Shown piece after piece: positions 43,185 to 54,115 of a DNA stretch of 64,000 nt. Each line of letters starts with the position of its first letter. The stretch's first letter is position 1. Below the pieces are notes generated by a model, which saw only the letters and a program-made list of their open reading frames with translations, was not told the origin of the DNA and did not search any database. This DNA comes from Ampelomyces quisqualis. Its lineage: Eukaryota; Ascomycota; Dothideomycetes; Pleosporales; Phaeosphaeriaceae. A program made the translations under genes and the position numbers. The stretch is taken from contig JAGTXZ010000019.1 in assembly GCA_018398575.1 (NCBI GenBank), positions 1,612,001-1,676,000 on the forward strand. The letters are read 5' to 3'.

Positions 43185-44774
43185 TCAGCTGCTGCCGGTG
43201 CTCGTATGCATGGGCATAGACGGAGTGTGAGCCATGCCAGACCCAGGCGTACCGACACTCGGACCTTGCCGCTTCTTCTCTTTCTTCGCCCAGCGTAAAC
43301 CGCAAGCGTTGCACAGGGTCTTTGGCCCGTTGGGCCCTTTGCGCCACTCTGGAGAGTCTAGCGTCCCACAGTCTGTGCACACGTATTCATCAGCAATCTT
43401 AAGCTTCTTCTTCTTATCTGCTGAAGTCCTGCCATCGCGATCCAACGAGATCTGTATGCCGGCGTCGCCTCGGATCAGGTTCGGACTCGCGTCGCCTGTG
43501 CTTATGCCCTGTGACCGCTCGCCGTCTCGGTAGCGCAAGCCTGTCAACATCTCAATGGTCTCGAGGTGGTTCGCACCCTCATATCGGGCCATCTTGTCGT
43601 TGATGCTGTCTTGCTTGGTGGCTGCCAGGGCTTCGTCGAGGTTTTGTCTCGTAAGGGCGGTGTTGGAGATGACAGGCTTTGCAGGCGGTGGCATTTGCGC
43701 GTACGAGGCGGCGTCGGGTTGAGAGATGCTCTGTGTGGGCTGTGTCTCGGACAGCTGCGTCGTGGAGGCGTCTTCCGTCTTCTTGGTCCACTCGTCGTTC
43801 TCGTCCTGCTCTTCGCGCTTCAGCTCGGCTATGCGCTTGGTGAGCCGCTCGTTCTCGATCTTGTGCTCGAGGAACGAGTCGAGCAGAGCGGCGTTCTTGG
43901 TGGGGTACGGGCGCGCCATGAGGAAGAAGCCGCGGCAGTTCAGCGCGTTGGGCGGCGCGTAGGCGCTCGGGTCGCTGCTCAGATGCGGGTGGCCATGCGA
44001 CTCGAAGATGATGCACGAGTCGTCGGCTTTGCGGAAGCGGTAGAAGAAGCGCAGCGGGTTGCCCGACGCGATCGACTCGTTGAACTCCTTGACGAAGATG
44101 CCGATGTCGTCGGGGTGGATGAACTCGTTGATGAAGCGGCCCATGAGCTGCGAGGGGTCCCAGCCCGTCAGCGCCTTGCACGACGGCGACACGTACAGGA
44201 TGCGGCCGTCGGGCGTGAGGATGTGCAGCAGGTCGCGCAGCTCCTCGAGCACGCGCTGCGACCAGTTGCGGCGCTTGGTGAACTCGGTGAGGGTGCTGCC
44301 GGACGGGTTCATGCTGGGCGCGCCGAAGCCCGTGGGCAGCGGCCCCGCGCCTGCGCCGGACATGGCCATGCCCATGCCCATGCCCATCTCGTGCGCCATC
44401 GAGTACGCGCCCGCGTCGCTGGCGGTGCTGCTGGCGGCCACGTTGGCCGGCACGTGCGCGTTGGTGAAGGCGGCAAAGCCCGCCCCATTGCCCGCGTCGG
44501 CGCCGTCGAGCGACACGTCCACGTCCCCGTCCGCGTCCGCGTCCACGTCTACGTCCACGTCCATGACCATGTCCATGCCCATCAAGGGCATGCCGCTGAG
44601 GTCGACCTGGGCGGGCTGGCCCATCTGCAGGCACGGCGTCTCAACACGTGCATCCGGGGTAGCGTGTGGAGGCAGTGCTCGGAACGCGGGGGCACAAACC
44701 TCTCCTTCGTACATAGCCATGGCGTCGGCTGTCAGAGTGCCTACTGTGTAGTCCGTGTCAGAGGCGGGCCCCAT
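43185..44774 (-). CDS. wc-2: White Collar-2 type blue-light/circadian regulator (PAS + GATA)
   Basis: Nuclear partner of the flavin photoreceptor WC-1; the White Collar complex activates light-induced and clock genes. Intronless, 529 aa. The N-terminal 160 residues are low-complexity (repeated VD/AD and MGMGMGM). The PAS domain covers about residues 175-295, with LLHILTPDGRILYVSPSCKA, LTGWDPSQLMGRFINEFIHP and RFFYRFRKADDSCIIFESHG. It lacks the NCRFLQ motif of LOV domains, as expected of WC-2 and not WC-1. A coiled-coil-like stretch follows (HKIENERLTKRIAELKREEQ). The single GATA finger near the C-terminus is C466-x2-C469-x18-C488-x2-C491 (CTDCGTLDSPEWRKGPNG...LCNAC), followed by a basic tail. 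It is divergent from RAD50. Long frames on the plus strand here are GC shadows. Confidence 0.93.
   Translation of the reverse strand: MGPASDTDYTVGTLTADAMAMYEGEVCAPAFRALPPHATPDARVETPCLQMGQPAQVDLSGMPLMGMDMVMDVDVDVDADADGDVDVSLDGADAGNGAGFAAFTNAHVPANVAASSTASDAGAYSMAHEMGMGMGMAMSGAGAGPLPTGFGAPSMNPSGSTLTEFTKRRNWSQRVLEELRDLLHILTPDGRILYVSPSCKALTGWDPSQLMGRFINEFIHPDDIGIFVKEFNESIASGNPLRFFYRFRKADDSCIIFESHGHPHLSSDPSAYAPPNALNCRGFFLMARPYPTKNAALLDSFLEHKIENERLTKRIAELKREEQDENDEWTKKTEDASTTQLSETQPTQSISQPDAASYAQMPPPAKPVISNTALTRQNLDEALAATKQDSINDKMARYEGANHLETIEMLTGLRYRDGERSQGISTGDASPNLIRGDAGIQISLDRDGRTSADKKKKLKIADEYVCTDCGTLDSPEWRKGPNGPKTLCNACGLRWAKKEKKRQGPSVGTPGSGMAHTPSMPMHTSTGSS
44514..44590. repeat. Imperfect hexanucleotide repeat inside WC-2
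   Basis: On the plus strand CGTCCA/CGTCCG-type hexamers run almost continuously, encoding alternating Val-Asp/Ala-Asp on the minus strand and then Met-Asp/Val-Met. It keeps the reading frame because the unit is six bases. Confidence 0.75.
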
Positions 44775-45105
44775 GGGACTCGGGCGATCGCGGTGCAGGT
44801 GCGGTGGGCTGCGGAGTGTAGTCCATGCAGACTCGGCGTGCAGTCACCGATGGTCGAATTTGCCCGGGCATGTGAGTGGTGTTGGTGTTGATGTGGCAAA
44901 GCCCACAGGCGCATGACGACATGACACAGACTTCAGGTGGTGGTGGCAGGGGCTGGTGGTTTGGGGCTCTCGCTTTGCTAGCTCCGCACGTGACGTCTCA
45001 CGTGAGCTCGCGTTTAGCCTGCCGCGTCGTCCCTCGCGCTCCAGCCCCTCCACCGCCATCCAACTCAACCCCAGGCTCTCCCGCGACCCGCGCGGGCCCT
45101 TCATC
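44775..45105. promoter_or_regulatory. Bidirectional WC-2/RAD50 promoter
   Basis: Only 331 bp separate the two start codons. Two palindromic CACGTG boxes lie at 44987-44992 and 44999-45004, flanking TGACGTC (44991-44997), a CRE/ATF-like core. These are recognisable motif matches; binding is not shown. Confidence 0.5.
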
Positions 45106-48100
45106 ATGTCCAAGATCGACCGCATGATGATCCAGGGCATCCGCTCTTTCGGCCCAGAGAAAGGAGAGACCATCGTCTTCAACGCGCCCCTCACGCTCAT
45201 TGTCGGCTGGAACGGCTCCGGCAAGACAACCATCATCGAGTCTCTGCGGTATGCCACCACCGGCGATCTCCCGCCAAACAGCAAGACCGGAGGTGCTTTC
45301 ATTCATGACCCCAAACTAATCGACGAGAAGGAGGTCTTGGCACAGGTCAAGCTCTCCTTCAGATCTACTTCCGGCGTGCGCATGGTCGCTACACGAAACA
45401 TGCAGGTCACTGTGAAAAAGACGGGACGAAGTCAAAAGACTCTGGAGGGCTCTCTCCTCATGAACAAGGACGGTGAAAAGCATTCCATCTCAACCCGTGT
45501 AGCCGAGCTGGACCAGATTATCCCGCAATATCTGGGCGTTCCCAAGGCCATCCTCGACAACGTCATCTTCTGTCATCAGGAAGATAGCCTGTGGCCGTTG
45601 AGCGATGCCTCTACGCTCAAGAAGAAGTTTGACGAAATCTTTGAAGCCCTCAAGTACACCAAGGCAATCGAGAACATCAGGTCCATCAAGAAGGCCCGCA
45701 ACGTCGAACTAGGTCAGCTGAAGATCATTGAGGCCAATGCCAAAATCGACAGGGATCGCGCAACCAAGAGCGAGGGCCGCCAGGCTGAGCTCTACGATGA
45801 GATCGACAAGCTTCGGGAAGATTACGACCACGTGGATGCCGAGTGCGCGCAAGCCCAACAAAAGGCTCGGGATGCATACAATCAATCCACGCGCTATATG
45901 CAGACCATCAACGAGCTAGAAAACAAGCGCACCACGTTCGACGCCAACAAGGAGAGTGTCAACGCGCTTCAAGATAACTTAACTCACATGGCCGAGCCAG
46001 ACGCGGTCCTTCAGTCGATGCTTGATCAGTATCAAGAGCGTGTTGCGTCTTATTCAACCCAGAACGATGAGCTTCGGCACCAGTATGCCGACTTCAAGGA
46101 TGCTCTTGAGGAGACTCGCGAGTCGCTCGGCACAAAGCAGAGCGAGATTGGAAAGTACGAGGCACAGAAAGAGCAACACGATCGTCAAATACAGCAGCGC
46201 GAGAATTTGATCAAAGAGACGGCAAAGCGTCACGGTGTGCGCGGTTACGACTACGATATCACGAACAAGCAGATTGCAGAATTCCAGCAGATTGTCAGCA
46301 AGATGTCTAGAGATCAGAATAAGGCACTTGATCGCGCACGAGAGGACTCACAGCGCGAACTGCGGGAAGCGCAGGACAGTCTCAACCAGCTCAATACCCG
46401 CAAATCTGGTCTGACTCAGACCAAAGAGTCTGCTCGTACTCAGATCACGAGCAACGACAGGCGCATCTCCGATCTCCAAAAGTCCGTGAACCATATCAAG
46501 GCAGATGAAGGCAGTGAAGCCATCCTGCAGGACAAGAAGCGGGATACAGAGACGCGACTACAGAGCGCAAATTCCACCGCTTCTTCCGAGCAATATGAGG
46601 GACGTGTCCAAGAAGCTACCAACAGTGTGCGAGTGCTAGAGGATAAAAAGGAGCAGCTCACGAATGATCTTGGAGAAGCTACAAAGCAGGCCAAAGAGTC
46701 CGCCTCTATCGATTATGCTCGAAACGAGCTGAAATCGGCCCAGCACAGTCTTGAAACGATGAAGAAGGTGCACAATGAGCGTATCTGTGAGCTCGTTGAT
46801 TCAGAGTGGAGTCCTGCCACTCTCGAGCACGCCTTCGAACAAGCGCTCACCGAACATGCAAGTAAGGTGAAGGAAGCAAGCGCGCGTCGGGACATATCAC
46901 AGTCAAAGCTCGACAAAATCAACTTTGAGAAATCTAGTCTCGAGGCGCAAATGAAAAAGAAGCGCTCAGAACTAGACCGGTTGGAAAAAAACGTGAAAAC
47001 GGCCATCCAAAAGGATGACATTTCGGTTTTCGAAAATACGTTGAAGGAACTGGAAGAACAACACGAATTTGTGTCTGCGGACAATGCGAAGATCAGTGCC
47101 CAGCTTGAGTACATGCAACAGTGTGTGGCGGTTGCCCGCGAAGACAATGTCTGTCGCCTCTGCACGCGTGAATTGCACGATGACCGAACTCAAGGGTTTA
47201 CTAAGGCAAATTTCCTTCAACGGTTGGAAAATATCATCAAAAAAGCAAAGATGAACATGTCGGCCGAAGAGCCGCAGGACATCCTCCGTGAGCTCGAGTC
47301 AGCCCGGAAAGCAAAGCCTGACTACGAACTTGCAGTCCGGCTGCGAGACACGGAAATACCCGCATTGCAGGCAGAAGTCACGAGATTGGTTTCTGAACGC
47401 GAGAGTGTCAACAACCAACTTGAAGATCATGATGGTGTCGTCCATGACCTGAGTGCCGCAAAGCAAGTAGTTGAATCTTTGTCCAAAGAGGTTCAAAGCA
47501 TTGTCGGTTACTATAATAGAGTCCACGAACTTGAAATTCAAATCAAAGATCTCGCGCAGAAGCAAAATGCCGCTGGTTTATCGCGTGGCATAGATGCCGT
47601 TCAAGCTGATCTCAAGAAGGTTACTGACGACTGCCGCAACGCTCGTGCTGGGCTTGACGAGCTGACGGCAGCCCGGGACAAATCACGCAACCTCATCACA
47701 AGCCTAGAACTTAGTGTTCGCGACATCAACGCTGATTTGAGCATTGTTCAGTCAAATCTGAAGGAGAAGCGGGCGCTCGCGGCCCGCATCGAAGAGTTCC
47801 GAGCTGACACTACGAAGCAGCGAGAATCTATACGCAGCTGTGACAAAGATATCGACGGGCTTGCCCCCGAAATCGAACAGCTGCAGTACAGATATGACGA
47901 CATCAACCGTCGGGGCAACGAGCGAGTGCAGCGCGCACATGACGAAGCCTCCAAGCTTTCAGACAGTTTGCGTCAGCTTAATCAAGCTGATGCAGATATC
48001 ACGGCGTATATCCAACGCGGTGGCCCAGAACAGCTGGCTCGTACACATCGAGAGATCGAAAATCTACAGAACGACCTCGCCAACGTTGAATCGGAGATGA

Positions 48101-49026
48101 TGGCTGTCATGCGCAAGATCAAAAAGATCGAGGATAGTGTCCGCGACACTGAAATGACCAAGCGCTCCATCAGCGACAACCTACGTTACCGCAAAGCAAA
48201 ACGTGCCCTCGAAACTCTTCAGGTCGACATCGAGAAGCTCGAAGCGCATGGCGCTGAGCGGGACAAGGAGCAGTGCGATCGCGATGCTCAGCACTGGGAC
48301 AATCGATACCACACTCTCAACACAGCCAAGACCAGCGTAGAACGTGATATGAAGAACAAAGATGACCAGCTCACAGAGCTAATGGCGGAATACAAGGAAA
48401 TATACCAAAACTCGGCCACCCAATACCGCGAAGCCCACATCAAAGTCGAAACTACCAAAGCTGCCATCGAAGACCTTGGCCGCTACGCCAGCGCGCTCGA
48501 TAAAGCCATTATGAAATACCACACGCTCAAAATGGAAGAAATCAACCGCATCATCGCTGAGTTGTGGCGCAACGCATACCAAGGCACCGACGTCGACACT
48601 ATCCGCATTGTCTCCGACTCCGACGGCAAAGGCAACCGCATCTACAACTACCGTGTCGTCATGTCCAAGCAAGACACCGAAATGGACATGCGTGGCCGCT
48701 GCTCCGCGGGCCAAAAGGTCCTTGCCTGTCTCGTCATCCGACTCGCTCTCGCCGAGTGCTTCGGCACCAACTGCGGCTTGATCGCGCTGGATGAACCGAC
48801 AACGAATCTTGATCAGCAGAACATCAAGGGTTTGGCCGAGAGTTTGAGCCAGATTATTCAGATCAGACGCAAGCAGGCCAACTTCCAGCTGCTGGTTATT
48901 ACGCACGACGAGGCGTTTCTGAGGGAGATGAATTGTGCAGACTATACGGATGTTTACTGGAGGGTCGGCCGGGATCATAAGCAGGAGAGTTTCATTGAGA
49001 GACAGAATATTGCGGAAGTTAGCTAG
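45106..49026 (+). CDS. rad50: DNA double-strand-break repair ATPase Rad50
   Basis: SMC-like subunit of the Mre11-Rad50-Nbs1/Xrs2 complex, which tethers and processes DNA ends, signals to Tel1/ATM and acts at telomeres and in meiosis. Intronless, 1306 aa. Walker A GWNGSGKTT lies at residues 34-42, followed by IIESLRYATTGDLPPNSK. The Q-loop region has FCHQEDSLWPLSD. A very long coiled coil is split by the zinc hook C683-R-L-C686 (NVCRLCTREL). The C-terminal ATPase half has the signature RCSAGQKVLACLVIRLALAE and Walker B with D-loop CGLIALDEPTTNLD near residue 1228. The frame is open 50 codons upstream, but only from GTG; the ATG at 45106 begins MSKIDRMMIQGIRSFG, matching the family start. No break or missing catalytic residue seen. 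Confidence 0.97.
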   Translation: MSKIDRMMIQGIRSFGPEKGETIVFNAPLTLIVGWNGSGKTTIIESLRYATTGDLPPNSKTGGAFIHDPKLIDEKEVLAQVKLSFRSTSGVRMVATRNMQVTVKKTGRSQKTLEGSLLMNKDGEKHSISTRVAELDQIIPQYLGVPKAILDNVIFCHQEDSLWPLSDASTLKKKFDEIFEALKYTKAIENIRSIKKARNVELGQLKIIEANAKIDRDRATKSEGRQAELYDEIDKLREDYDHVDAECAQAQQKARDAYNQSTRYMQTINELENKRTTFDANKESVNALQDNLTHMAEPDAVLQSMLDQYQERVASYSTQNDELRHQYADFKDALEETRESLGTKQSEIGKYEAQKEQHDRQIQQRENLIKETAKRHGVRGYDYDITNKQIAEFQQIVSKMSRDQNKALDRAREDSQRELREAQDSLNQLNTRKSGLTQTKESARTQITSNDRRISDLQKSVNHIKADEGSEAILQDKKRDTETRLQSANSTASSEQYEGRVQEATNSVRVLEDKKEQLTNDLGEATKQAKESASIDYARNELKSAQHSLETMKKVHNERICELVDSEWSPATLEHAFEQALTEHASKVKEASARRDISQSKLDKINFEKSSLEAQMKKKRSELDRLEKNVKTAIQKDDISVFENTLKELEEQHEFVSADNAKISAQLEYMQQCVAVAREDNVCRLCTRELHDDRTQGFTKANFLQRLENIIKKAKMNMSAEEPQDILRELESARKAKPDYELAVRLRDTEIPALQAEVTRLVSERESVNNQLEDHDGVVHDLSAAKQVVESLSKEVQSIVGYYNRVHELEIQIKDLAQKQNAAGLSRGIDAVQADLKKVTDDCRNARAGLDELTAARDKSRNLITSLELSVRDINADLSIVQSNLKEKRALAARIEEFRADTTKQRESIRSCDKDIDGLAPEIEQLQYRYDDINRRGNERVQRAHDEASKLSDSLRQLNQADADITAYIQRGGPEQLARTHREIENLQNDLANVESEMMAVMRKIKKIEDSVRDTEMTKRSISDNLRYRKAKRALETLQVDIEKLEAHGAERDKEQCDRDAQHWDNRYHTLNTAKTSVERDMKNKDDQLTELMAEYKEIYQNSATQYREAHIKVETTKAAIEDLGRYASALDKAIMKYHTLKMEEINRIIAELWRNAYQGTDVDTIRIVSDSDGKGNRIYNYRVVMSKQDTEMDMRGRCSAGQKVLACLVIRLALAECFGTNCGLIALDEPTTNLDQQNIKGLAESLSQIIQIRRKQANFQLLVITHDEAFLREMNCADYTDVYWRVGRDHKQESFIERQNIAEVS

Positions 49027-50553
49027 GTGTCGAGAGAGAGGTTTGCGGGGACATGGGCATGTAGGGCATCAGGGTGGTGCATAGCTGTGGCGTTTCATGT
49101 AATCATGATTTGAAGCGACGTCGCGTCAAGACCAATTCAAATGTCACATTTCACGGACTTTGATACGCTGGATGATCTGTTGCTCTTTGACGCTGGAAGT
49201 CTCACTACTTATTGGCTCACTCGCCTAATAACAGCATGACCCCCTTTTAAGGCGCGCTGTTTCAAAATCCACATACGTCTGGCGAAAGGAAGGCTACCTA
49301 CTCGTATTTAAGCCAGCTCCGATGTGCATAGGTGAGTGTTTTCTCGACGGGTTGTTGTTTTGCTTGTACTGTGTTACACTACAGTCTTAACGTACAGGAG
49401 ATAGCTATCTAACGCTACAAGGTTTATAAGCGCAGCTAAATTTGAACAGACCATAACGTTTCAGATATTGCAAGGACAAGAGAGTTGTCTGATTAAACCG
49501 CTACTCTTTTCCTGTCTAACAGCATTTTGGTGACTTGTGTGAATAGCCGCATGAAACTCGTTCCATATGGATTTGAGAGTAGGCTCGAGTGAGTTCCAAA
49601 AACGTGCTTCATAGGCCCAGTGCAAATGGCATCACGGTGTCAAATGGCGGTGCGGGGTCAGATGTAGGTGTCACAGCATCAAGGACCGATCTGGTTCGTA
49701 TGACCATTAAACCAGGGATCTTGGTGGCGTGGGATGGAGAAACCCGCATATGTATGGAAAGGTTCGTTTACACACGAGCTTGGAGAGGCTGAGGGTACTC
49801 TACATGGCTGCGAAGCAGCAATGTGTGAGACCCTGTGACGACGCTGGGGAAGTGGGACCATGGTCCATGCATCTCGTACGATAATACGGGGTGTCTACGG
49901 AGTTGAATGACATACCAGCGCGTTGCTGGGAGGGCTCTTGTGTAGAAGCAGCTGGAAGCGAGATATGTGCTTGATTCTGGCGTCATGGTGTAAACGCTGT
50001 CGAGAAGGTTCAAGTGGTAGCGTATCGAGGCTTAGCCAGTCATCTAGTGCGAAGGCTCGTTCTGAATAGAGTCCTAGCAGTACTACCCATACCTAGCCAG
50101 TAAGCCGGGTACCAGTGCTTTGCAAACGACTGAATCCACTACCTAAACGAAGCTGGGGTGATTTGGCTTGTTTCGAGGTGCTATTGTCAACACATTGAAA
50201 AACAGGGTTGTTGTTTGGAGGTCAATATCGCTATACCACAATGTCAGTCTTAGGTTTTGACAAGAATACACCGATCACAACCCAAGAGGGTTTAAGCTTT
50301 TCACCACTCCTGTGCTGCAGCGTGAGATGCTGCAGCTCAGACATCCGATCGCAATTACACGATCACAATTACACGATCATAACTACAATATCATAATTAC
50401 ACGATCATAAAGAAGCTTGCCTTACACGGAAAGACTCGGTGCTCGAGGATGAGAACACGGGTCACGTTCACCTGACCAGATTGGTATACACAAACCAAGG
50501 TACCGACGACACGATCTCCTCAGCCCTGAGCCCATCCTCTGAACTTCAACATA
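49027..50553. other. Intergenic region without recognised gene
   Basis: Only short frames (under 85 codons) that match nothing known. Around 50350-50410 the word ACGATCATAA or a close variant (ACGATCACAATT) recurs in tandem-like fashion. Confidence 0.3.
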
Positions 50554-51430
50554 ATGAAGTTTATTAAGAAAAAGCTGACTAAATATGAGTGTCGTAGCGA
50601 AATCTACCTGCTTACTACCACCAACTGACCTAAACTTATCAGATTAAGCTTCGGGATAGAATTCAACGTTCGACTCTGGACTGTCTGCGGCAAAGAAAAG
50701 AAGTAGGCCAAAGTGGAACGAAATATTCCCTTCATGAGAACGACGGAAAGACTTGTGGTCGTTTTACCACGGCACTTGCACAGAAATTTCGCATGTCAAG
50801 ACATACAGGACCACGAGGAGCTTGGAGAATGGCATGATATCCACAAATTGAAAGCCACAAGAGTGCTGTACATGTGGGCAAATCTTGTCAGGCTTGAACC
50901 GTACAAAGAGAAAAAGCTCAAAATAGTCTGGTCAGAGTTCTTATAAACCCACGTGCACCGTCTCAGGGCCTCGAAGCATGATACCTTTGAGGCTATGCTT
51001 GAATGTTGGAAACGTGTACTGCAGCTCGTATTTGATATGGTTACCAATCTCATACTGTTTTTTTCAAAAGCGGCTTACAACGGGAGAGTTTGAAGGCGAA
51101 ATCTACCTGCTCATAGCCACGGTCTGAAACGCGCCAACTGTATCACAGTTCGGCTTCAGTTGGAACTACAAGGATCGATTTCCACAAATCTGTGGGCAAG
51201 GAAAAGGAACAGTCAAAGTATAGAAAGGACTTCAACATTTGAAGAAAGCGGAGGAACTTGACGAATACCTTTTGGCAGACCTATAGAGTAGCTACTTCGA
51301 AGATTTGTTTCGTCACCAGGAGAACTTATCGCAAACTCCATTGGACTCAAGATCCACGATCGTATGCTTCGGTGTTTTGAAGAGCCATCGATTGAAAAAT
51401 GTACTTATATTTAGCCTGCAGAGCTGGATG
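50554..51430 (+). pseudogene. Decayed gene with two copies of one domain
   Basis: From the ATG at 50554 one frame reads MKFIKKKLTKYECRSEIYLL then FGIEFNVRLWTVCGKEKK, ECWKRVLQLVFDMVTNLI and more, broken by TGA, TAG and TAA before 50946 and by another TGA near 51094. In a shifted frame from about 51083 the theme repeats: GEFEGEIYLLIATV, FGFSWNYKDRFPQICGQGKG and KKAEELDEYLLADL, again with several stops. EIYLL..T. followed by a stop, then SFG or QFGF, a W/Y, and CG..K align between the copies, so an ancestral tandem domain is likely. The stops at the same aligned position in both copies could reflect a shared ancestral codon. Family unknown. Confidence 0.45.
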
Positions 51431-54115
51431 TAGTGTTGCATAAGACCAAGACGTAGTAAAGGACAATATACTAAGACTGTCGTGGCCGGTCCTTACTTTC
51501 AGCGGGTCATTTCGGCAGTCGGGTACCGGTAGGTTGTGCTGACCGAATCGAGTTTCCCCATGCAGGTAATGCATCCTTTCTCATGCCTCTTTCGGTCCGT
51601 ACCTCAGGGTGGACATGAGTACCTAGCACGACTACGCCTATCGCATGGTCCATCATCACGCGCTGCTGGTATGCCCGATCGAAACCTTTTCCTCGGGTAA
51701 TCTAACAGTTGATAAAGCTTACTGATGGTCGCACCGCATCTATAAGATTTCTTGTAGCACTGCGCCGCGAAGCGAGACTTCAACGTCGTGAGACCTTGCA
51801 CGTTCCAGGATCACAAATTTCCGTTACTTTTCCCAGACATTTCCGTGCGCGCTTCCTCTATATGTTGTGCGGCCTTCCCATTTTGACATTGTTTGTGCTA
51901 CGTTGCTGTTGACGATCCAAGGTACAATTTTGATCGTCTTGTTGGTCAGCATACATGGATACAATCTGATTCGGTGGATCTTCCATGGATCATTGGAGTG
52001 GTCTAGAAGGAAAGTGGTGTAGGATAAAGCATGCACGATAATACGAGACCCAAGGGTACGTTGTATGCCGGCCAAGGTGATCGACATGAAATGCGCGTGG
52101 CAATGTTGCACAGCGTCGTGGTCGAATAACAGATCGCGCAATAAGCTGTTGTGCACGCTTGAGTCAGCCCCGTTGATTTGCCACGCAGCTCTAGGATCAG
52201 GAAGCTGTGTTATGTGCTACGCAGATACAGCTCTCTCAGCTTCCAGTACTCCGTACTAATCGACTTTATCACTTTCTTCAGCAGGGACCTTTTCGTCCCA
52301 CGGGTTGTGACTGATAGCATCGGGCCTTTTCTTGTAAACGTGGGCGTGAGAGTCATACATTCGGCCATGAGATCCGCACGCTAAGGAAACCTGCGCTGTT
52401 GCACGAGTCCACGCCACGAGGGCTAGCTAGTCTGTGGTATAGCATCGCTTGAGTCGCTAATTGTGGCGCTGTTGTCGCTTGCGGCGGCTCATTTGCGAGT
52501 AGCAGCATGGTGGTTTGCGCAGTACTTTGGAAAAGACCATAGCAACGAGACGTGGCATTCGCGTACATGGTGGTACATTTCATAAGGAAGTAACATCAGC
52601 ACTTGCATTCAGCACTTCTTGTAGAGGATATTGTTGTAGCGCACACAATTTGGTGATATTGCCGAATACATGCAATATCAGGCTGACAAGGGTGCGGCAT
52701 TCGCGATTATCGGGATTTGTATGCATGTTCGATGCGAGCTTCAACCACGCGTTTAGTTTCAAGAAATAACATAAACATAGTCGCCCAAACGCCAGATTGG
52801 TCCATTATATCCACCACAATCTTAACACAGCGGATAAAACGTACTGTTCCGATAGCGAAATGCTTGACCGAGCCTGAGTCTGCATTACATCGCATTGCAT
52901 GATGCACCTGGCTGAGAGCAGATACAGGGTGCAGAACATCTCCCCAGGGCGCTCTCAACAATTCTCCACATTTCTTATTGGCCATGCAACAGTTTGGTGG
53001 GGTTAACTCGTTGTTTGATATATCTATCTTGAAATCAGTGCTTCCTGTGCTTCTGTTGCTCAATGCCAATCTGTATTTCGGATCAGTTCGGAGAACATCT
53101 GGATTGGACAAGCCTGTAGGTGATATTCGCTGAAATGTAGACTATGCGTTGACCCAATCTGAAGACACACTTGGAGTTCGCTCCTCGGTGAGTCGCTCCC
53201 TGTAACATTTGAATAAGGCGAGGATGTGTTCACTCTGGGTGGAGTACCGTCAAATATGCAATTGGAGGCCCGTCTCTTGTATGTAAAAATCCAGTGACCT
53301 CTAAACTCAACTCGCGACACTGGCCTCCTGTTGACAGCCAAGTTTGACGGCAGTCGGAAAACGTAGAAATTTCGAAAGGAGCAGGCACTGTGCAAAGGAT
53401 ATTCGTGCCAAATCAAGTGCCTGGCGATCTGCAGAGTGGCTGTCCTTTACAATGTGAAGAACAGGACAAAGCCGAGTGGACGACGTTCAGTGTGCTGTAT
53501 CTGTAAAACACTGTCAAGCCGCAGACTTCGGCGAAGGTGGGCTGATACATGTCCGTGTGAGTTAGGAGAGGAATTGAGGGAAACGTCGGAAGACTAAGAA
53601 GAGAATGGGAAGCAGGCGAGACGACACTTATCGAGTTAAGACGTATTTGATGCCTCATGAGACCCTCATGAGATATGATAGATCGTAAATCCAAGGTGGA
53701 GGTAACGGATGTTCGATCGTAGAAATTGGAGATATGGCTAGTGTACTAGCGCTACAGCTACCTAGTTCTTGCCGCCGGAAGAAATTGTCGGCCGATACCC
53801 CGAAATGCACTTGCACACTTCGCCCTACTACGTCACACTAGACGGAGATTTCGTCGAACATGCTTAAATCCGGCAACGCATCCTCGGTTGTAGAGGCGAG
53901 GTTTGCTCCATATAAGGTGTGTATAACTACATCTACCATCGCAGGCTGGGCATTCCTGAAGCCACTCTTATCACTAACAATCTACTGGGCTGCTTTGAAG
54001 AGCATCGAGTGATCTGCATTCTCAATTCGCAAACTGGTTGATCCTATTTAGTTGTCCAACGACTCAATATCACATAGGGAGCGTTTTCCATTCTTACTCT
54101 TTCATTCGTTTCATA
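51431..54115. other. Gene-poor region
   Basis: No gene that I can name. A minus-strand frame at 53111-52707 (134 codons, no ATG) and the overlapping frame 53416-53060 (118 codons) have protein-like stretches (LSNPDVLRTDPKYRLALSNR, HILALFKCYRERLTEE) and might be exons of one unknown gene, but I could not join them. TACTCCGTA occurs at 52247-52255. The promoter of the transporter at 54116 is at the right end. Confidence 0.3.

Noticed and set aside
43566..44891. Plus-strand frame of 441 codons, and a second minus-strand frame of 351 codons, over WC-2
   Set aside because: They overlap the clear WC-2 frame, are made of Arg/Val/His-rich low-complexity sequence typical of GC-rich antisense or shifted frames, and show no domain.
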